Positions 48,971-61,447 are shown, counted from the first letter of the stretch. The stretch is 64,000 nt of DNA from Breznakia pachnodae (GCF_030814225.1 NZ_JAUSUR010000001.1:1178001-1242000), one strand, 5' to 3'. Numbers and translations are program-made. Notes: generated from the sequence alone by a model not told the origin.

Positions 48971-50473
48971 TTAACGATGGATATTAAAATTATTATTAAC
49001 TATATTTAAAATATTAATTTGAAACGGAGATATTGGTAATCCATTCTTCCCGTAAATACCTACCTTGCAGTAATTAATGAATCCATAACTAATTATTCCA
49101 TCTAAATTATGATTGAATATAATTTTATTCTCCGTTATCTCTCCGACAATAGTTATTTGCTTACCTTTACTCTCAACGGTAAACTCTTGTTTTTTTTCAC
49201 TGATTAGTTCCTTGTCAAATTCTATTACAGTATTAGAAGCAATTTCTACTTTTTTTATATATGGCGAATGACCATCAAAATCTTCATCATAGAAAACTTC
49301 TTTTATTCGCATATAAATACGCTTAGCTAATGGTTTTTTATTAGCAGGGTGAATATTAAATTCTTCACCGCAGTTCATTGCCACAACTAGGAAACAATTA
49401 TCTTTGTCTTCACACACTAGTCTTTGTGCTTCTCTTACAATTGGCCAGTCATCTGTTTTATCATCACGGTATTCAGGTAATTGAACAATGATAAATGGAA
49501 TGTCACTCTTCATATCTTTACGCCAATTATTTATTAGTAAGTTTAATAACTGATAATATAAATGGGCTCTTTTAGTATCTTCTTCACCTTGGTACCAAAT
49601 CACTGCTTTCGCTGAAAACATAGATACTTTTTCAAACATAGTATGATATAGTCCTGCAGGTCGACAAAAATCTTTCTTCCCCTTTGGACCGGGCCAAGGA
49701 GTATGTCCAACATCCTTCTTCAATTGATTTGTAGTTCTTTTTGGATATTTACTTTTATAAAGTTCAACCTTCTGTATATATTCTTGAAGTTGCTTTCTAT
49801 ACTTTGCAATTTCAAGTTCTTCCTGTTCATCAGTTTGATCAGCAATTGAATCATAATAATCATCATAGTATGTTTCTTTAATTTCTTCATGTTGTTTCAG
49901 ATAATCTTCACTCATCCAGCAAGAAGCAGAAGTTCCACCTTTATTTACTGAAATTAGACCAATTGGTATGTTTGTATCACGTTGAAGAAAATCAGCAACA
50001 TAATATCCGATTGCTGAAAACTTTAAAACTGTTTCTTCATTACACTCTTGCCATCCTTCACTATGTAAATCAGGAATCTTCACAGTATCATCTTCATACT
50101 CTATTCTGGGAACTTCATAATATCTTATATATTTATTTTGACTATTCTTTTTATCTTTATTTACTGTTTCACAATCTTCAAATCTAAACTCCATGTTCGA
50201 TTGTCCAGCTAGAAAATAAACATCCCCAATCAATATGTTGTTTAGCTCAATCAATTCTGATTGTGTAGAAACAACCAATCGTTCATCTTCACTTATTTTC
50301 AAATCTGAAAGTTCCACAATCCAACGATTATTTTTTACGATTGCTGAGGCCTTTTTATCTTGTATACAAACTGTTACTAGTTCATCATTATTGCCTTCAC
50401 CAAAAATGTTTATTCGTGTTCCATGTTGTAAAACCATTCCAGAAGTAAAAATGTCATCTAATCTTAGTTTCAT
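48971..50473 (-). CDS. SASA-family (sialate O-acetylesterase-like) carbohydrate esterase, cytoplasmic
   Basis: About 500 residues; start at 50473 with AAGGA upstream. Nucleophile Ser in FLAGQSNMEF, oxyanion loop VNKGGTSASC, VIWYQGEED and a C-terminal catalytic His region (NCGEEFNIHPANKKPLAKR). There is no signal peptide. Family members remove O-acetyl groups from sialic acid, xylan or other glycans. It is the last gene of the antiterminator/IIBC/GH1 unit that starts at 54279, so it probably strips acetyl groups from imported phospho-glycosides. No strong terminator was seen after it; 48911..48970 holds only a weak AACCC/GGGTT pairing. Confidence 0.88.
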   Translation of the reverse strand: MKLRLDDIFTSGMVLQHGTRINIFGEGNNDELVTVCIQDKKASAIVKNNRWIVELSDLKISEDERLVVSTQSELIELNNILIGDVYFLAGQSNMEFRFEDCETVNKDKKNSQNKYIRYYEVPRIEYEDDTVKIPDLHSEGWQECNEETVLKFSAIGYYVADFLQRDTNIPIGLISVNKGGTSASCWMSEDYLKQHEEIKETYYDDYYDSIADQTDEQEELEIAKYRKQLQEYIQKVELYKSKYPKRTTNQLKKDVGHTPWPGPKGKKDFCRPAGLYHTMFEKVSMFSAKAVIWYQGEEDTKRAHLYYQLLNLLINNWRKDMKSDIPFIIVQLPEYRDDKTDDWPIVREAQRLVCEDKDNCFLVVAMNCGEEFNIHPANKKPLAKRIYMRIKEVFYDEDFDGHSPYIKKVEIASNTVIEFDKELISEKKQEFTVESKGKQITIVGEITENKIIFNHNLDGIISYGFINYCKVGIYGKNGLPISPFQINILNIVNNNFNIHR

Positions 50474-50502
50474 ATTTTTCATCCTTATATTTTTTATACA
50501 CA

Positions 50503-50541
50503 ACTACTAAAGAAATATTTCAATTATATTTCTTTAGTAGT
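50503..50541 (-). other. Perfect 15-bp intercistronic hairpin
   Basis: ACTACTAAAGAAATA and TATTTCTTTAGTAGT around a 9-base loop between the GH1 and esterase genes; TGTGTATAAAAAAT follows rather than a U-run. Probably a processing or stability element. Confidence 0.65.
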
Positions 50542-50562
50542 CGGTTTATTACTTTATTTATA

Positions 50563-53345
<2,783 letters not shown>

Positions 53346-53363
53346 AATTTTTCTCCTTTAAAT

Positions 53364-53427
53364 AAAAACCCCAACTCAAAACGAATATAAAATAATATAC
53401 TTTATACTATTCGTCTTGTGTTGGGGT
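53364..53427 (-). terminator. Strong intercistronic terminator before the IIBC gene
   Basis: The 20-base arms 53427..53408 and 53387..53368 (ACCCCAAC...ACGAATA with TATTCGT...GTTGGGGT) pair at all but a few positions, followed by TTTTTATTT. The 5' arm lies inside the last codons of the antiterminator gene. Confidence 0.88.
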
Positions 53428-54279
53428 GACGCTCTTTCGATTACAATCCTCGCGAACACATAAGCGATTTACATGTAGAATCAGATATAACATTTCTTCT
53501 TGGTTAAGTTCTATCCCTAATTCTTCATATAGATAATTTTTAATTTTTAATACTGCTTCATAAGTATCGTGATACTCATTACTAATTGACTCAAACATCT
53601 TTTTATTATCAGTGGCTATTAATGTTCCCTTCTCACTTCTCTTTAATAAATAGTGCAGATGTGAAACAAAGCGTGAATAATTGAATGTACTCTTGTCAAT
53701 GTAAATTCTGAAATACTGGGCGATGATATCCGTAATATCATCAATAACTCGATCAATATATGTATGTTGATTTAAATTCGATGAAACTGTTCCAGCATTT
53801 ATAAAATGTAATGCAATGTTACTAGCTTCACTTTTAGGTAAATGAACATCCAACTCCTTTTGAATTATTTTCAATGCCTCTATTCCAACATTGTATTCTA
53901 ATTCGTAAAGGTACTGTACATCGTACTGCAGCGGTGTAGGAACCGTAATATTCTTCTTACATCGATCAATTGCAAAATTAATATGATCAGCTAAGGTAAA
54001 CACCAGATTAGAACTTACCGGCTCTGCAGAATGTGTTTTATAAATTTCAACAATATCTGCAGTAACATCAAGTATTTTCTCAGGTATTGTATTCATTGCC
54101 TCATAATACATAGGATCTACATTATAATACGTTCGATCCACAATATCTAAATCACTAATTTCATAAGGGATTTTAGGAAATCCAATTCCTTTGCCAAAAG
54201 CAATTAATTCGCAACCGTTATCATCTATACACACTGCTGCATTATTATTGATGTGTTTTATAACTCGCATGAACTTCAC
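53407..54279 (-). CDS. BglG-family transcription antiterminator
   Basis: 290 residues. CAT domain (MRVIKHINNNAAVCIDDNGC, GKGIGFPKIPYE), PRD1 (LADHINFAIDRC, ALHFINAGT), PRD2 (SHLHYLLKRS, LILHVNRLC). A C-terminal extension of about 17 residues (CVREDCNRKSVTPTQDE) is encoded by bases that also form a RAT-like element and the 5' arm of the terminator before the permease gene. It heads the IIBC/GH1/esterase operon. Confidence 0.93.
   Translation of the reverse strand: MKFMRVIKHINNNAAVCIDDNGCELIAFGKGIGFPKIPYEISDLDIVDRTYYNVDPMYYEAMNTIPEKILDVTADIVEIYKTHSAEPVSSNLVFTLADHINFAIDRCKKNITVPTPLQYDVQYLYELEYNVGIEALKIIQKELDVHLPKSEASNIALHFINAGTVSSNLNQHTYIDRVIDDITDIIAQYFRIYIDKSTFNYSRFVSHLHYLLKRSEKGTLIATDNKKMFESISNEYHDTYEAVLKIKNYLYEELGIELNQEEMLYLILHVNRLCVREDCNRKSVTPTQDE
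53425..53449 (-). promoter_or_regulatory. RAT-like element inside the 3' end of the antiterminator gene
   Basis: GGATTGTAATCGAAAGAGCG then TCACC. It matches the first half of the RAT consensus (GGATTGT) and overlaps the following terminator arm in the right order. Coding constraint could also explain it. Confidence 0.4.
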
Positions 54280-54391
54280 CTCTCATCGATTTTAATACAT
54301 GTAGGAAATCAAAACAGATATATTTGTTTTATTAATCCTAATTCATATAGATAATCATTACATATAACTCTTTTTCATATGGCATTCAAAT

Positions 54392-54403
54392 AAAAAAACT
54401 CTT
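54392..54403 (-). terminator. 3' arm and U-run of the leader attenuator
   Basis: AAGAGT (54403..54398) followed by T7 (54398..54392) on the minus strand. It can pair with ACTCTT (54487..54482) inside the RAT-like element, with CTAG/CTAG pairs in between. The long loop makes this tentative. Confidence 0.45.
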
Positions 54404-54464
54404 CGCTAGCTACTACCATATGACACATCATTAACTTGCATATATGCTTATTAAAAATCTGTAT

Positions 54465-54493
54465 CTCTAGTCAAGCCTCTAAAGAGTAACCCC
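54465..54493 (-). promoter_or_regulatory. RAT-like element in the leader of the antiterminator/esterase operon
   Basis: GGGGTTACTCTTTAGAGGC followed by TTGACTAGAG. Compared with the LicT RAT core TTACTG...CAGGCAA it reads TTACTC...GAGGCTT, so the closing base pair is swapped but the fold is kept. It starts about 15 bases after the -10. Confidence 0.55.
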
Positions 54494-54507
54494 TGTAATA
54501 CAATTTC

Positions 54508-54536
54508 ATAATATATCATCATGTAAGCGGTGTCAA
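54508..54536 (-). promoter_or_regulatory. Promoter of the antiterminator/IIBC/GH1/esterase operon
   Basis: TTGACA (54536..54531), 17 bases, TATTAT (54513..54508). This is the best consensus match in the window. Together with the RAT-like leader, the attenuator arm and the rarA terminator it accounts for the 380-base gap between the genes. Confidence 0.82.
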
Positions 54537-54584
54537 TAGCAAATTGAAATCTCTTCACATTTCACAACAAATTATATATGGGTT

Positions 54585-54634
54585 AAAAAAAGTATGATGA
54601 TATAACTATTCAACGATTTCTATCATCATACTTT
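54585..54634 (-). terminator. Terminator of rarA
   Basis: AAAGTATGATGATA and TATCATCATACTTT form a perfect 14-bp stem with an 18-base loop, then T-run on the minus strand, 26 bases after the rarA stop. Confidence 0.88.
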
Positions 54635-54659
54635 AAGCAGTTTAGTATTTTATTTTTTC

Positions 54660-55985
54660 TTATTTATGGCTGTTTCGCCAGTCTTTAATTTGCAGTAATC
54701 TTTGTGCAACCTTTACTTCACTTCCCTGATTTGTTGGATGGTAATACTCTTTACCTTGAAGTGATTTTGGTAAACACTGCATCATGGTAATCTTCTCTTG
54801 TGTATCATGAGCATACTGATATCCTTTTCCATAATCGAGTTCTTTCATTAGTTTTGTTGGTGCATTGCGAAGTTGTAAAGGCACTGGTTCCGCTAACGTA
54901 CTATTTGCATCTACTTTCGCTTGATTATAAGCCATATATAAAGCGTTTGATTTTGGTGCTAATGCCAGATAAGTAACAGCATGTGTTAAGTGAACATTGC
55001 ACTCAGGCATTCCCAAGTAATGACATGCCTGATAAGCAGCAACACAAATTTCCAGTGCTCTACTATCCGCCATCCCAATATCCTCACTGGCAAAGCGAAC
55101 AATTCTACGTGCCACATATAGTGGATCTTCTCCTGCTTCTAACATTCTTGCTAACCAATAGATAGAAGCATCAACATCACTATTACGCATTGACTTATGT
55201 AAAGCAGAGATAATATTGTAATGCTCCTCACCTTTCTTATCATATAACAAAGATTTTTTACTTGTACATTGTTCTACAATTTCCTTTGTGACAATACTTT
55301 TGCCATCTTCCTGTTTACTATTCAATACCACCATCTCTAAAGTATTCAAAGCAACGCGAGCATCACCATTACTAAAACCTGCTAATACTTCAAGAAGCTC
55401 TGGGTCAATTTGTACCTGAAAAGACTTAAGTCCTTTTTCACTATTTAATGCAATCTGCAGCAAAGCAACAATATCTTCTTGGTTTAAAGAATGAAGGACG
55501 AATACTTTACAACGTGATAAGACGGCAGTGTTCAGTTCAAAGGAAGGATTCTCAGTAGTTGCCCCAATAAGGATAATACTCCCCTTTTCCACAAATGGTA
55601 AAAAAGCATCTTGTTGTGCTTTATTAAAACGATGAATCTCATCGATAAAAACAATTGTCTTTTTTCCAACCTGACGATCCAACTCTGCACGATTCATCAC
55701 TTCTTTGATTTCTTTTATCCCACTTGTAACAGCACTAAAATCAATATAATGTGCATTTGTTGTTTTCGCAATAATATTCGCCAGGGTTGTTTTCCCAACA
55801 CCAGGAGGTCCCCAAAAAATCATCGAAGAAAGACGATCTTGGTCAATTAATTGTCGTAATAATTTATCTTTTCCTAAAAGATGTTCTTGTCCAACATATT
55901 CATCCAAAGTCTCTGGACGTAAGCGTGTAGCTAATGGTATATGATCTTGACGATCATCAAATAATGTATGTTGTTTCACTAACAT
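54660..55985 (-). CDS. rarA: Replication-associated recombination protein A (RarA/MgsA AAA+ ATPase)
   Basis: About 441 residues. AAA+ core with Walker [10 protein letters not shown], Walker B FIDEIHRF, sensor 1 [13 protein letters not shown] and arginine-finger LSRCKVF; the C-terminal MgsA domain has [20 protein letters not shown] and [14 protein letters not shown]. It acts at stalled replication forks with single-strand-binding protein. Start taken as ATG 55985; GTG codons on either side are alternatives because AAGGTGG is close. It is a housekeeping gene between two sugar islands, in its own unit. Confidence 0.95.
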   Translation of the reverse strand: MLVKQHTLFDDRQDHIPLATRLRPETLDEYVGQEHLLGKDKLLRQLIDQDRLSSMIFWGPPGVGKTTLANIIAKTTNAHYIDFSAVTSGIKEIKEVMNRAELDRQVGKKTIVFIDEIHRFNKAQQDAFLPFVEKGSIILIGATTENPSFELNTAVLSRCKVFVLHSLNQEDIVALLQIALNSEKGLKSFQVQIDPELLEVLAGFSNGDARVALNTLEMVVLNSKQEDGKSIVTKEIVEQCTSKKSLLYDKKGEEHYNIISALHKSMRNSDVDASIYWLARMLEAGEDPLYVARRIVRFASEDIGMADSRALEICVAAYQACHYLGMPECNVHLTHAVTYLALAPKSNALYMAYNQAKVDANSTLAEPVPLQLRNAPTKLMKELDYGKGYQYAHDTQEKITMMQCLPKSLQGKEYYHPTNQGSEVKVAQRLLQIKDWRNSHK

Positions 55986-56148
55986 CACCACCTTTTCTTT
56001 AGTATAACAGGTTTGTCAATTCTATTCTTGTAACTTTCATAGTGAATGCTCATTTCAAAAATGTGAGTATTTATAAAATCAATATTGTTTACTTAATTGT
56101 ATCTTTAAAATTCAAATTATTCTATAACAATTTTCGTATAATAGAAAC

Positions 56149-56175
56149 AAAAAAATCTGATGATTCATCAGACTT
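56149..56175 (-). terminator. Terminator of the mannose-type PTS/MATE operon
   Basis: AAGTCTGATG, loop AAT, CATCAGATTT (one G-U), T7 on the minus strand, directly after the MATE stop at 56176. Confidence 0.88.
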
Positions 56176-57525
56176 TTATGCTTCAGACAATAGTTTCTTT
56201 TTCTTCCATATTCCACTCTTAAAGTATATAAATGCAACTATCCCTGGCAGCAGTTGACAAAGTGCTGCACCCCAGAAATAACTTTGAAGTCCTTGGTCAA
56301 ATATAGAAAAGAAAATGATACATACAAGAATACGTGATACTCCATCAAGCACTCCTACTACAAACGATAAGTTTGCTGCACCTACTCCGGTTATGATTGC
56401 CTTAAAACTATTGGCAATTGATGAGGTTAGACAACCAATGCTGACAATCCTTAGGAATGTTACTCCCATTGCTATAACTTCTTCATTCGTAGTAAATGCT
56501 CCTAGTAATATTTCTGGAATACTCCAGAATAACATAAGAATTACAATCCCTAAACTTAGTGAACAAGCTAATGTTGAGTATATAACTCTATTGATTCTTT
56601 TGATTTTCTTCGCCCCAAAACTTTGACCAATCATTGCACCTGCTGCATGGTCAACACCCCAGACAAAGACATTCAATAGTTTCTCAATCTTATTGCCTAC
56701 ACTATAAGTTGCACTGGCAACTACACCATAGGTATTTACATTGGATTTCACCCACAACATCGAACCATGTACAGATAATGATCGAATAATTTGTGGTACT
56801 CCTAGCTTAACAATTACTCGGCAAGGTTGTTTGTGTATTTTGATAAATTGTCGATTATAACGAACATCAAAATATCGATAAACATAAAGACTTGCAATTA
56901 TAAACAAGGTTGCTTGTGCTAATACTGTTGCGATTGCTACTCCTGATGCTTCCATGTGCAGATACCCTGTAAAGAACAGGTCACCTACAACATTCATAAT
57001 CGCTGCACCAATTACAAATAGTAATGGTGCCCTACTCTCACCTTTTGCTCGTAGTAATGCACACAAAGCATTATAACCACAGACAAATGGCATTCCGATT
57101 GCTGTAATAATCATATAATCGGTTGCCTGATTCATTGCTTCGCTTGGACAATTCAGCACTTCTAATAACTGAATATGAAAGAGTGCAGCAAACACAATAC
57201 AAAGAAGTGAAAATCCCATCATGATTGTAAATAAGGTTCCAGCAGTTTCTCTAATCTGCTGATCATTTTTCTGTCCTGCCAACTGTGACATATAGATTTG
57301 CCCACCCATACAAAAGGCCATTGATAAAGGTGTCATAAAATCTAGAAATTCACTTCCTGTTGCCACTCCAACCGTTCCAACATTACCAACATATAATCCA
57401 ATAATAGATAAATCAACTGCTGAATATAGCTGTTGAACCAAATTAGTTAATATCATTGGAAGTGCAAATACTAATAAACCTTTAACTACAGATCCTTCGC
57501 TAAGATCTCTTCCTATACTTCTCAA
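56176..57525 (-). CDS. MATE-family efflux transporter, TTG start
   Basis: 449 residues with twelve membrane segments in two halves (ALPMILTNLVQQLYSAVDLS and a repeat from about 230). It begins with TTG immediately after the stop of the metallo-hydrolase gene; GGAGA lies about 11 bases upstream. The N-terminus (MRSIGRDLSEGSVVKGLLVF) is the normal MATE start, which supports this codon. It is the last gene of the mannose-type PTS operon. Export of a toxic aglycone or by-product is a guess. Confidence 0.9.
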   Translation of the reverse strand: MRSIGRDLSEGSVVKGLLVFALPMILTNLVQQLYSAVDLSIIGLYVGNVGTVGVATGSEFLDFMTPLSMAFCMGGQIYMSQLAGQKNDQQIRETAGTLFTIMMGFSLLCIVFAALFHIQLLEVLNCPSEAMNQATDYMIITAIGMPFVCGYNALCALLRAKGESRAPLLFVIGAAIMNVVGDLFFTGYLHMEASGVAIATVLAQATLFIIASLYVYRYFDVRYNRQFIKIHKQPCRVIVKLGVPQIIRSLSVHGSMLWVKSNVNTYGVVASATYSVGNKIEKLLNVFVWGVDHAAGAMIGQSFGAKKIKRINRVIYSTLACSLSLGIVILMLFWSIPEILLGAFTTNEEVIAMGVTFLRIVSIGCLTSSIANSFKAIITGVGAANLSFVVGVLDGVSRILVCIIFFSIFDQGLQSYFWGAALCQLLPGIVAFIYFKSGIWKKKKLLSEA

Positions 57526-58497
57526 CTACTTAACATTCTCCAATTTATAACGTAACGCAGTACCTTGATGAATATTTTTCTTATACATCTTTTGTACTGT
57601 TCCATGTCGCTCCATTACGATCTCTTTATCAAAGTTTAAAGGATTATCAATAATCTGATTACATGTATCTAATAGGTACTGCAGAACCGTTGGTGTCTGA
57701 TCTAACATCCCATGACCTGGAAACACTCCACTCATTTCATCAAATCGAGGTTTTAATTTTACTAACGCATCTCTTAGTGCAGTAACTGTACAAAACTCAG
57801 TAAATGGTTCACCTTCAAAGATCCGACCTATTCCAGTTGTATCACCTATAAACATTGTCTTATTATTTAAATCATAGAATCCACATTGCCCTGGTGTATG
57901 TCCTGGCAGATGAACTGCCTCTACTTCATATCCATCACCTAAATCAAAGATATGTCCATCCTTTACTCCTACAATCTCATACTCGTGATATTCAATAAGA
58001 TCATTACGGTCAAACTCAGTATAAATAGGTTTTCCATTTTCATCAAATAAATAATCCCATATCTTATCATTGTTGGTTTTCTTCATTCGTTCTACTTCCG
58101 CTTCATGACAATAACAACGTTCAAATTGAGCATTACCATATGCATGATCAAAATGAGCATGGGTATTTACAACAATCAATTTTTTATTCGGAATCAGTTC
58201 TTTTATTAATCCTTTTAAATCACCAACTCCAAATCCTGTATCAATTAACATTGCTTTCTTTGGTCCTTCTATTACATACATCCAAGGATCACCAGCACCA
58301 TCAAGACTTTCACTGTAAAGGCAATATAAGTTATCTCTGAACTTATATACTTCTACATAAGGATTAATCGCAAACTCCTGTTTTAATGTACTATACTCTC
58401 TTAATACTTTCATAAACGACCATCGTATTGGATGTTCTTCTTCAAATACAATTCGTTTTGATTTTAAGTTTGATTTTATATATCTTGGTTCTTTCAT
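57526..58497 (-). CDS. Metallo-beta-lactamase-fold hydrolase
   Basis: 323 residues. Zinc ligands in VNTHAHFDHAYG (HxHxDH), LPGHTPGQCG, FIGDTTG and FPGHG: a complete glyoxalase-II-like dinuclear site. No signal peptide. The family cleaves thioesters, lactones, phosphodiesters and others, so the substrate is open. It lies 7 bases after the phosphatase gene within the PTS operon, which suggests action on a metabolite of the imported sugar. Confidence 0.88.
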   Translation of the reverse strand: MKEPRYIKSNLKSKRIVFEEEHPIRWSFMKVLREYSTLKQEFAINPYVEVYKFRDNLYCLYSESLDGAGDPWMYVIEGPKKAMLIDTGFGVGDLKGLIKELIPNKKLIVVNTHAHFDHAYGNAQFERCYCHEAEVERMKKTNNDKIWDYLFDENGKPIYTEFDRNDLIEYHEYEIVGVKDGHIFDLGDGYEVEAVHLPGHTPGQCGFYDLNNKTMFIGDTTGIGRIFEGEPFTEFCTVTALRDALVKLKPRFDEMSGVFPGHGMLDQTPTVLQYLLDTCNQIIDNPLNFDKEIVMERHGTVQKMYKKNIHQGTALRYKLENVK

Positions 58498-58504
58498 AGT
58501 TACC

Positions 58505-59236
58505 TTACCTTTCTAAATAGTTGCTTTTTATTAAGTCAATATCTTCATAACTCAATCCAAACTCTTTCATATAGTATTCACTAAATGACTGATATTTATT
58601 GATAACACTTTCATACATAGAATCCAGTAGTTCTTCACTAACCATATTACTTTTCAAAAATGCAGTCGTTTGTTTCTCATTATAGTTTTTTGCTTTTGCT
58701 CTTATTAATAATCGCTCTTTTCTTCCTTTGTTACTAAGTAAATAGTCCTCTAGAATATACTTTTCGCGAATCCCCAATAGTTTTAAAACAATTGCCACCA
58801 TTACACCAGTTCGATCTTTACCCGCACTACAATGAAATAAAATACTTTTATCTTCTTTCATTAGTTCAAACACCTCTTTAAGCATTGGATGAAATGGCAT
58901 TGTTTTATAAGCATCATGAATTACTTTGCTTACATCTAATATTTCTTCACTGGTAATTGCAGCTTCCAACTTTTCTTTATAAAAGAAATCTTCAATGGAA
59001 TTATATTCACGAATAAATGGCAGATGCAGATAACCAATTCCTTCAACCTTATAACTGTTTGCTTCTACTTCTTCATTACTTCTTAAATCTATAAAGTAAT
59101 CAAGTTTCATACCTTTTAAATACTGTAACTCTTCATCACTAAACTTATGAATACTTGAAGAACGAAATAACTTACTTTGTTTGATTCTATATCCATCAAT
59201 GCTTTCTAATCCACTCAGTTCTCTAAAATTATTCAT
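58505..59236 (-). CDS. Tyrosine-phosphatase-superfamily protein
   Basis: About 243 residues; start at ATG 59236 behind GGAGG. The P-loop is HCSAGKDRTG (Cys and Arg catalytic), with YFIDLRSNEEVE and a C-terminal helical part. It belongs to the Y_phosphatase3/IphP type, which removes phosphate from proteins, lipids or sugars. In this operon a sugar-phosphate phosphatase or a control phosphatase are both possible. The gene is preceded by an attenuator-like hairpin. Confidence 0.9.
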   Translation of the reverse strand: MNNFRELSGLESIDGYRIKQSKLFRSSSIHKFSDEELQYLKGMKLDYFIDLRSNEEVEANSYKVEGIGYLHLPFIREYNSIEDFFYKEKLEAAITSEEILDVSKVIHDAYKTMPFHPMLKEVFELMKEDKSILFHCSAGKDRTGVMVAIVLKLLGIREKYILEDYLLSNKGRKERLLIRAKAKNYNEKQTTAFLKSNMVSEELLDSMYESVINKYQSFSEYYMKEFGLSYEDIDLIKSNYLER

Positions 59237-59253
59237 CACACCTCCATAAAGAG

Positions 59254-59308
59254 AAAGTATCCTATTATTTGCGGAGGATTACTGCTACCACGGATATAGG
59301 ATACTTTT
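59254..59308 (-). terminator. Intercistronic attenuator in the mannose-type PTS operon
   Basis: AAAGTATCCTA pairs with TAGGATACTTT around a 30-base loop, then CTCTTT on the minus strand. It is only 10 bases after the IIA stop and would reduce transcription of the phosphatase, metallo-hydrolase and MATE genes relative to the PTS genes. Confidence 0.6.
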
Positions 59309-59317
59309 CTTGTCTAT

Positions 59318-59740
59318 TTAGAAGAAATCATGCTCTTCCTTTTCAAGACAACAATTCACTTGCGTTAGTTGGTTTGAAGCAGATTCAACGATTTCATTTA
59401 TTACATCTTGAGTAATTTCTTTCTGACAAGAAATTAACTCGAGTAGTAAGGGTAAGTTTATACCACTAAGAAGTGTGATATTCTTGTCACTATATTTAAG
59501 AATACGTTTCATGAAGATTTGATTTACACTTCCATATTGAATATCCGTACAGATAATCAAATGTTCATCTTCTGAAACATCTTCAAATATCTGATCGATT
59601 TCTTCATCAGAATAACTCTTTCCCTCAACATAGAAACACATTGCATAGATATTATCTTTTGGACCTCCAATTAGTTCCAAAGTATCTTTTAAACCTTCTG
59701 CCATCTTTCCATGTGTGGCAATTATTAGTTTCATCAACAT
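59318..59740 (-). CDS. PTS mannose-family IIA
   Basis: 140 residues. N-terminal phospho-acceptor His in IIATHGKMAEGL; the core includes YVEGKSYSDEEID and TDIQYGSVNQIF. It receives phosphate from HPr and passes it to the IIB at 62239. Start ATG at 59740. Confidence 0.93.
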   Translation of the reverse strand: MLMKLIIATHGKMAEGLKDTLELIGGPKDNIYAMCFYVEGKSYSDEEIDQIFEDVSEDEHLIICTDIQYGSVNQIFMKRILKYSDKNITLLSGINLPLLLELISCQKEITQDVINEIVESASNQLTQVNCCLEKEEHDFF

Positions 59741-59758
59741 TCTTCACCCTTTCTACTA

Positions 59759-60619
59759 TTACTTAATCAACAAATCACTCTGAATGCTTCGCAAATGATT
59801 CTGATACTCATTTGTGTTATATAGTGCATCTCGTGTATTTATTAATTCAACTTTTTTATCTACTATCCAGCATTTCAATTCCTCACTGCATAGTGCTTTC
59901 ACATCTGTTACTCTTGCTTCACCTAATCTAGATTCGCTCATCACATAGTAATCTAAATATCCTGGATGCCATGCCGTTAATGTGATTTCTTTGCTTAGAA
60001 GGTCACCTTGATCTTGGGTATAGTAGTTTACAGGACTATATTCACTTCGCTTTGAATATTCATCACTGTAACAAACCTTATATACCGTAGCTGGCTGGTT
60101 TGGCATATAGATATTTAAGTCCTTATATTCTTCCCTAGCTTCTATCAAATTACCTTCATAATCAGGTTTACTAAAGAAGTTATATACGATTCCATACTCT
60201 TCACAAATCTGTTTTCTGGCACGTTCAAACTCTGTACCATTGTCTTGAATCGTTGCAACATCAGGCACTTTACCTAAATATTTAATACATAATTCCATCT
60301 GTGCTTTACATTCTGCATATACCTCATCATACACACACTCAGCTTTTAACTTTTGGTCTTTTCGAAACTTAAACTTTCCTTCTTCATTAACCATAGATGG
60401 TATCAGTGATGGATCTAAGATTGGTGCTCCCCAGAAATGAGAATGCCAACCAATACTAATCCAAGGATAGTCTTTTATTCTTTCCAATCCATCAATCGTT
60501 CCCGGTGTATCAAACATGATATCTACAGCAGTTACAATTCCATTTTCAATTGCCTCGATTGTTCCATCATTATGAGTCTTGGTATACCCATAATCATCGG
60601 CTCTAACTATTAACTTCAA
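59759..60619 (-). CDS. ChbG/YdjC-like protein with a degenerate metal site
   Basis: 286 residues. It keeps the Asp pair (VRADDYGYT), the first His (SIGWHSHFWG) and the distal AWHPGYLD. At the place of the second metal-binding His (DSHHH or EGHA in relatives) it reads VATIQDNGTE, without His. Either another residue takes over or the chemistry differs from standard deacetylases. It is inserted between IID and IIA genes of the mannose-type PTS, so it should act on the imported phospho-sugar. Confidence 0.8.
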   Translation of the reverse strand: MKLIVRADDYGYTKTHNDGTIEAIENGIVTAVDIMFDTPGTIDGLERIKDYPWISIGWHSHFWGAPILDPSLIPSMVNEEGKFKFRKDQKLKAECVYDEVYAECKAQMELCIKYLGKVPDVATIQDNGTEFERARKQICEEYGIVYNFFSKPDYEGNLIEAREEYKDLNIYMPNQPATVYKVCYSDEYSKRSEYSPVNYYTQDQGDLLSKEITLTAWHPGYLDYYVMSESRLGEARVTDVKALCSEELKCWIVDKKVELINTRDALYNTNEYQNHLRSIQSDLLIK

Positions 60620-60628
60620 GATGATTCC

Positions 60629-61447
60629 TTACATTACGCCTAAGAAATTCATTAGAATTCCAAATCCCATAATTAAGAAGATAATCTTTACTACTGATAC
60701 TTTTTTCTTAACTAACCAATAAACCACAAATAATACTACCAGTGATAATCCATTAGGAAGAATTCCATCTAAAGTTTCCTGAAGTGATACTTCAGCTTCA
60801 CCAAAGGTAATTGCCAGTGTTGTTGGTGCACTAACTAGTGTTGCTGTTAAACATCCAACCATTGATAATCCCAGAATTGATGCTGCTTTTGTGATTGAGT
60901 GTATCAATCCTTTTTCAAATAAATCATTTAAATATTTTGTCCCTACAGTATAACCTGCCTTAATAAGTGGCCATTTAATAACTTGGAAACATCCTCCATA
61001 AATTAGTAAGAAGATTAGTGCTCCTAATGGATTTCCTTGCTCTGCAAAGGTAATCCCAATACCTGCCCCAACAACTCTTAATGTAACATGGAAAATCGAA
61101 TCTCCAATTCCTGCAAGAGGTCCCATAAGCGATGTTTTAATGTTACGAATAACATCACCAGTAACTGGTCCACCTTCTGCTTTCGATTTTTCAAGTGCAT
61201 ACGTAAGTCCCATTAAGAATGTTACTGTACTGGCATGTGAATTAAGAAATTCATTATTTCTTTGCATCGCTTCAATACGTGCTTCTTCATCATCTTTATA
61301 TACTCGATCAAGTAGTGGAATTAAGGTATAACAGAATCCCATTCCCTGACGTTTGATTGCCTGCATTGACCCATTAATCAAGTTTGATCTGCGCCATATT
61401 TGTTTCAGATCTTTTACTTCTTGTGTCGTTAATCCATCTTTTCTCAT
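60629..61447 (-). CDS. PTS mannose-family IID
   Basis: 272 residues. Typical start (LTTQEVKDLKQIWRRSNLIN, SMQAIKRQGMGFCYTLIPLL), GPLAGIGDSIFHVTLRVVGA signature, one or more C-terminal membrane segments. It forms the membrane channel with IIC; the start overlaps the IIC stop by 4 bases. Confidence 0.95.
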   Translation of the reverse strand: MRKDGLTTQEVKDLKQIWRRSNLINGSMQAIKRQGMGFCYTLIPLLDRVYKDDEEARIEAMQRNNEFLNSHASTVTFLMGLTYALEKSKAEGGPVTGDVIRNIKTSLMGPLAGIGDSIFHVTLRVVGAGIGITFAEQGNPLGALIFLLIYGGCFQVIKWPLIKAGYTVGTKYLNDLFEKGLIHSITKAASILGLSMVGCLTATLVSAPTTLAITFGEAEVSLQETLDGILPNGLSLVVLFVVYWLVKKKVSVVKIIFLIMGFGILMNFLGVM

